Source of the DNA: Gonapodya prolifera JEL478
Taxonomy: Eukaryota > Monoblepharomycota > Monoblepharidomycetes > Monoblepharidales > Gonapodyaceae
Assembly (NCBI GenBank): GCA_001574975.1
Contig: KQ965794.1
Location: 215,230-279,229 of the forward strand
Direction of reading: 5' to 3'
Length of the DNA: 64,000 bases
Shown here: piece by piece, positions 63,362 to 64,000 of the stretch
Numbering within the stretch: the first letter of the stretch is position 1
Layout: each line of letters begins with the position of its first letter
Position numbers and translations under genes: made by a program
Notes under the pieces: generated by a model
What the model was told of the DNA's origin: nothing
The model's database searches: none
Seen by the model: only the letters and a program-made list of their open reading frames with translations

Positions 63362-64000
63362 TCAAGAGGCAGGTGCCCACACGCCTCGCAATATTAATGA
63401 TTTAACGTGGCGGGGAGAACGACGAAGATTTTCCGAGTCACGCTCTTTGGCTGCGGCCTCAGCGATCTCGTGCTGCACCTTCACACGCTCTCTCATGCGT
63501 TGGTTTCTTGCGTTTCTGTCAGAACGCTTCGAACGAGATTGACGTTGCAACTGAGGGTTTCTACGCTCAAAGTCTGCAACCATGTCAGGAGCACCTTGCA
63601 TGTCCTCTTCGAATATCCATTCAAGTTCGTCGTAACCACGAAACTTGGTCAGATACTCAACGGCATCACCTCGCACCCTTTTACCAGCGATGTACTCGAC
63701 TTCGTAACTGGGTCGGTGGTCGATACTTGAAGCTACCGGAGTAGGATATTGATCCCCAGGTAGGATCCCTGGATCTGTAGTCAGATCTGGCAGCTTTACC
63801 ATCGGTACTCCTGGTGTAACAGCTACAATGTTAGGTGGCGGAATGTACGGAGCGACTTTGCGAAGTCTGTTCACATGCGCCAACATTGATTTTCCGGATC
63901 GCCAGTGCTCTACTTTGTAAGTAACAGGTGTGACTTGTTCAATCACCCGGCACGGCCCAACCCACTTCGAAAGAAATTTTGTGCTCTCGCCCTTTCGGTG
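63362..64000 (-). CDS. Retrotransposon polyprotein C terminus: integrase tail plus chromodomain
   Basis: Open from the right edge to the stop at 63362. It begins with the GPY/F-like integrase module HRKGESTKFLSKWVGPCR, then VTPVTYKVEHW and AHVNRLRKVAPY. A Pro-rich linker follows, then the chromodomain: YEVEYIAGKRVRGDAVEYLT, KFRGYDELEWIFEEDM. It ends in an Arg/Glu-rich tail. The aromatic cage positions (Y, W, and an aromatic-like residue in EWIFEEDM) look mostly kept. In this family the chromodomain directs integration to heterochromatin marked by histone methylation. No frameshift or stop is visible in the part seen, so the copy may be recent. Confidence 0.85.
   Translation of the reverse strand, partial: HRKGESTKFLSKWVGPCRVIEQVTPVTYKVEHWRSGKSMLAHVNRLRKVAPYIPPPNIVAVTPGVPMVKLPDLTTDPGILPGDQYPTPVASSIDHRPSYEVEYIAGKRVRGDAVEYLTKFRGYDELEWIFEEDMQGAPDMVADFERRNPQLQRQSRSKRSDRNARNQRMRERVKVQHEIAEAAAKERDSENLRRSPRHVKSLILRGVWAPAS

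Larger units (their letters stand above)
62865..64000 (-). mobile_element. Chromodomain Ty3/Gypsy LTR retrotransposon, 3' end
   Basis: A candidate LTR and the polyprotein C terminus on one strand, entering from the right edge. The chromodomain places it with the chromoviruses, the Ty3/Gypsy lineage common in fungi. Reverse transcriptase, RNase H and most of integrase lie outside the window. Confidence 0.75.

Overview
This is eukaryotic DNA, most likely from a flagellated (zoosporic, chytrid-like) true fungus. The genes are dense and split by many short introns of about 50-75 bp with GT/AG borders. The set mixes fungal signatures (two Zn(II)2Cys6 / fungal_trans transcription factors, a Ppz-type phosphatase, Pet100, a transmembrane-SH3 protein, a chromodomain Ty3/Gypsy element) with genes that budding and fission yeasts lack: a TTC29-like flagellar TPR protein, a kinesin-12 and a DONSON-like replication protein. 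The species call is inference; no rRNA or mitochondrial marker is present.

Layout, left to right. 1-2983: 3' part of a kinesin-12 (+). 3076-5741: Zn2Cys6 regulator whose zinc cluster is completed by a 21-nt microexon (-). 6246-8182: YTM1 (-). 8339-10263: TTC29-like (-). 10592-11249: SNAPC1/SNAP43-like (-), divergent across 88 bp from 11338-13811 RBM39 (+). 13893-15747: kynureninase (-). 15893-17773: Ppz phosphatase (-). 17942-21507: Miro/GEM1 (-). 22450-24662: importin alpha (+). 25196-25276: tRNA-Leu(UAA) (-). 25769-28871: DONSON-like (+). 29041-31708: second Zn2Cys6 regulator (-). 32038-32424: PET100-like (-). 33047-41071: myosin II heavy chain (-). 41433-42487: RPS14/uS11 (-). 42914-44496: vWA-domain protein (+). 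44601-47295: NOP7/pescadillo (-). 47795-49885: auxin-efflux-carrier-family membrane protein (+). 49886-51951: 2 kb gene-free stretch with a diverged repeat family. 51952-55311: secreted alkaline phosphatase (+). 55838-60027: unrecognised 1264-residue protein with a degenerate kinase-like core (+). 60212-61978: signal-peptide / single-TM / SH3 protein (-). 62865-64000: 3' LTR and C-terminal polyprotein of a chromodomain Ty3/Gypsy retrotransposon (-), running off the right edge.

Functional links. YTM1 and NOP7 belong to the same ribosome-assembly complex (PeBoW) and both lie in this window. RPS14, RBM39, SNAPC1 and importin alpha are other housekeeping RNA, translation or transport genes. Kinesin-12, myosin II, Miro and TTC29 are cytoskeletal or motility genes. 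Adjacency otherwise does not suggest a pathway cluster.

Exon maps were built by reading splice sites by eye. For the kinesin, SNAPC1, RBM39, DONSON, PET100, RPS14, vWA and kinase-like genes the summed exon lengths are exact multiples of three, which supports those models. All CDS coordinates are spans that include introns.
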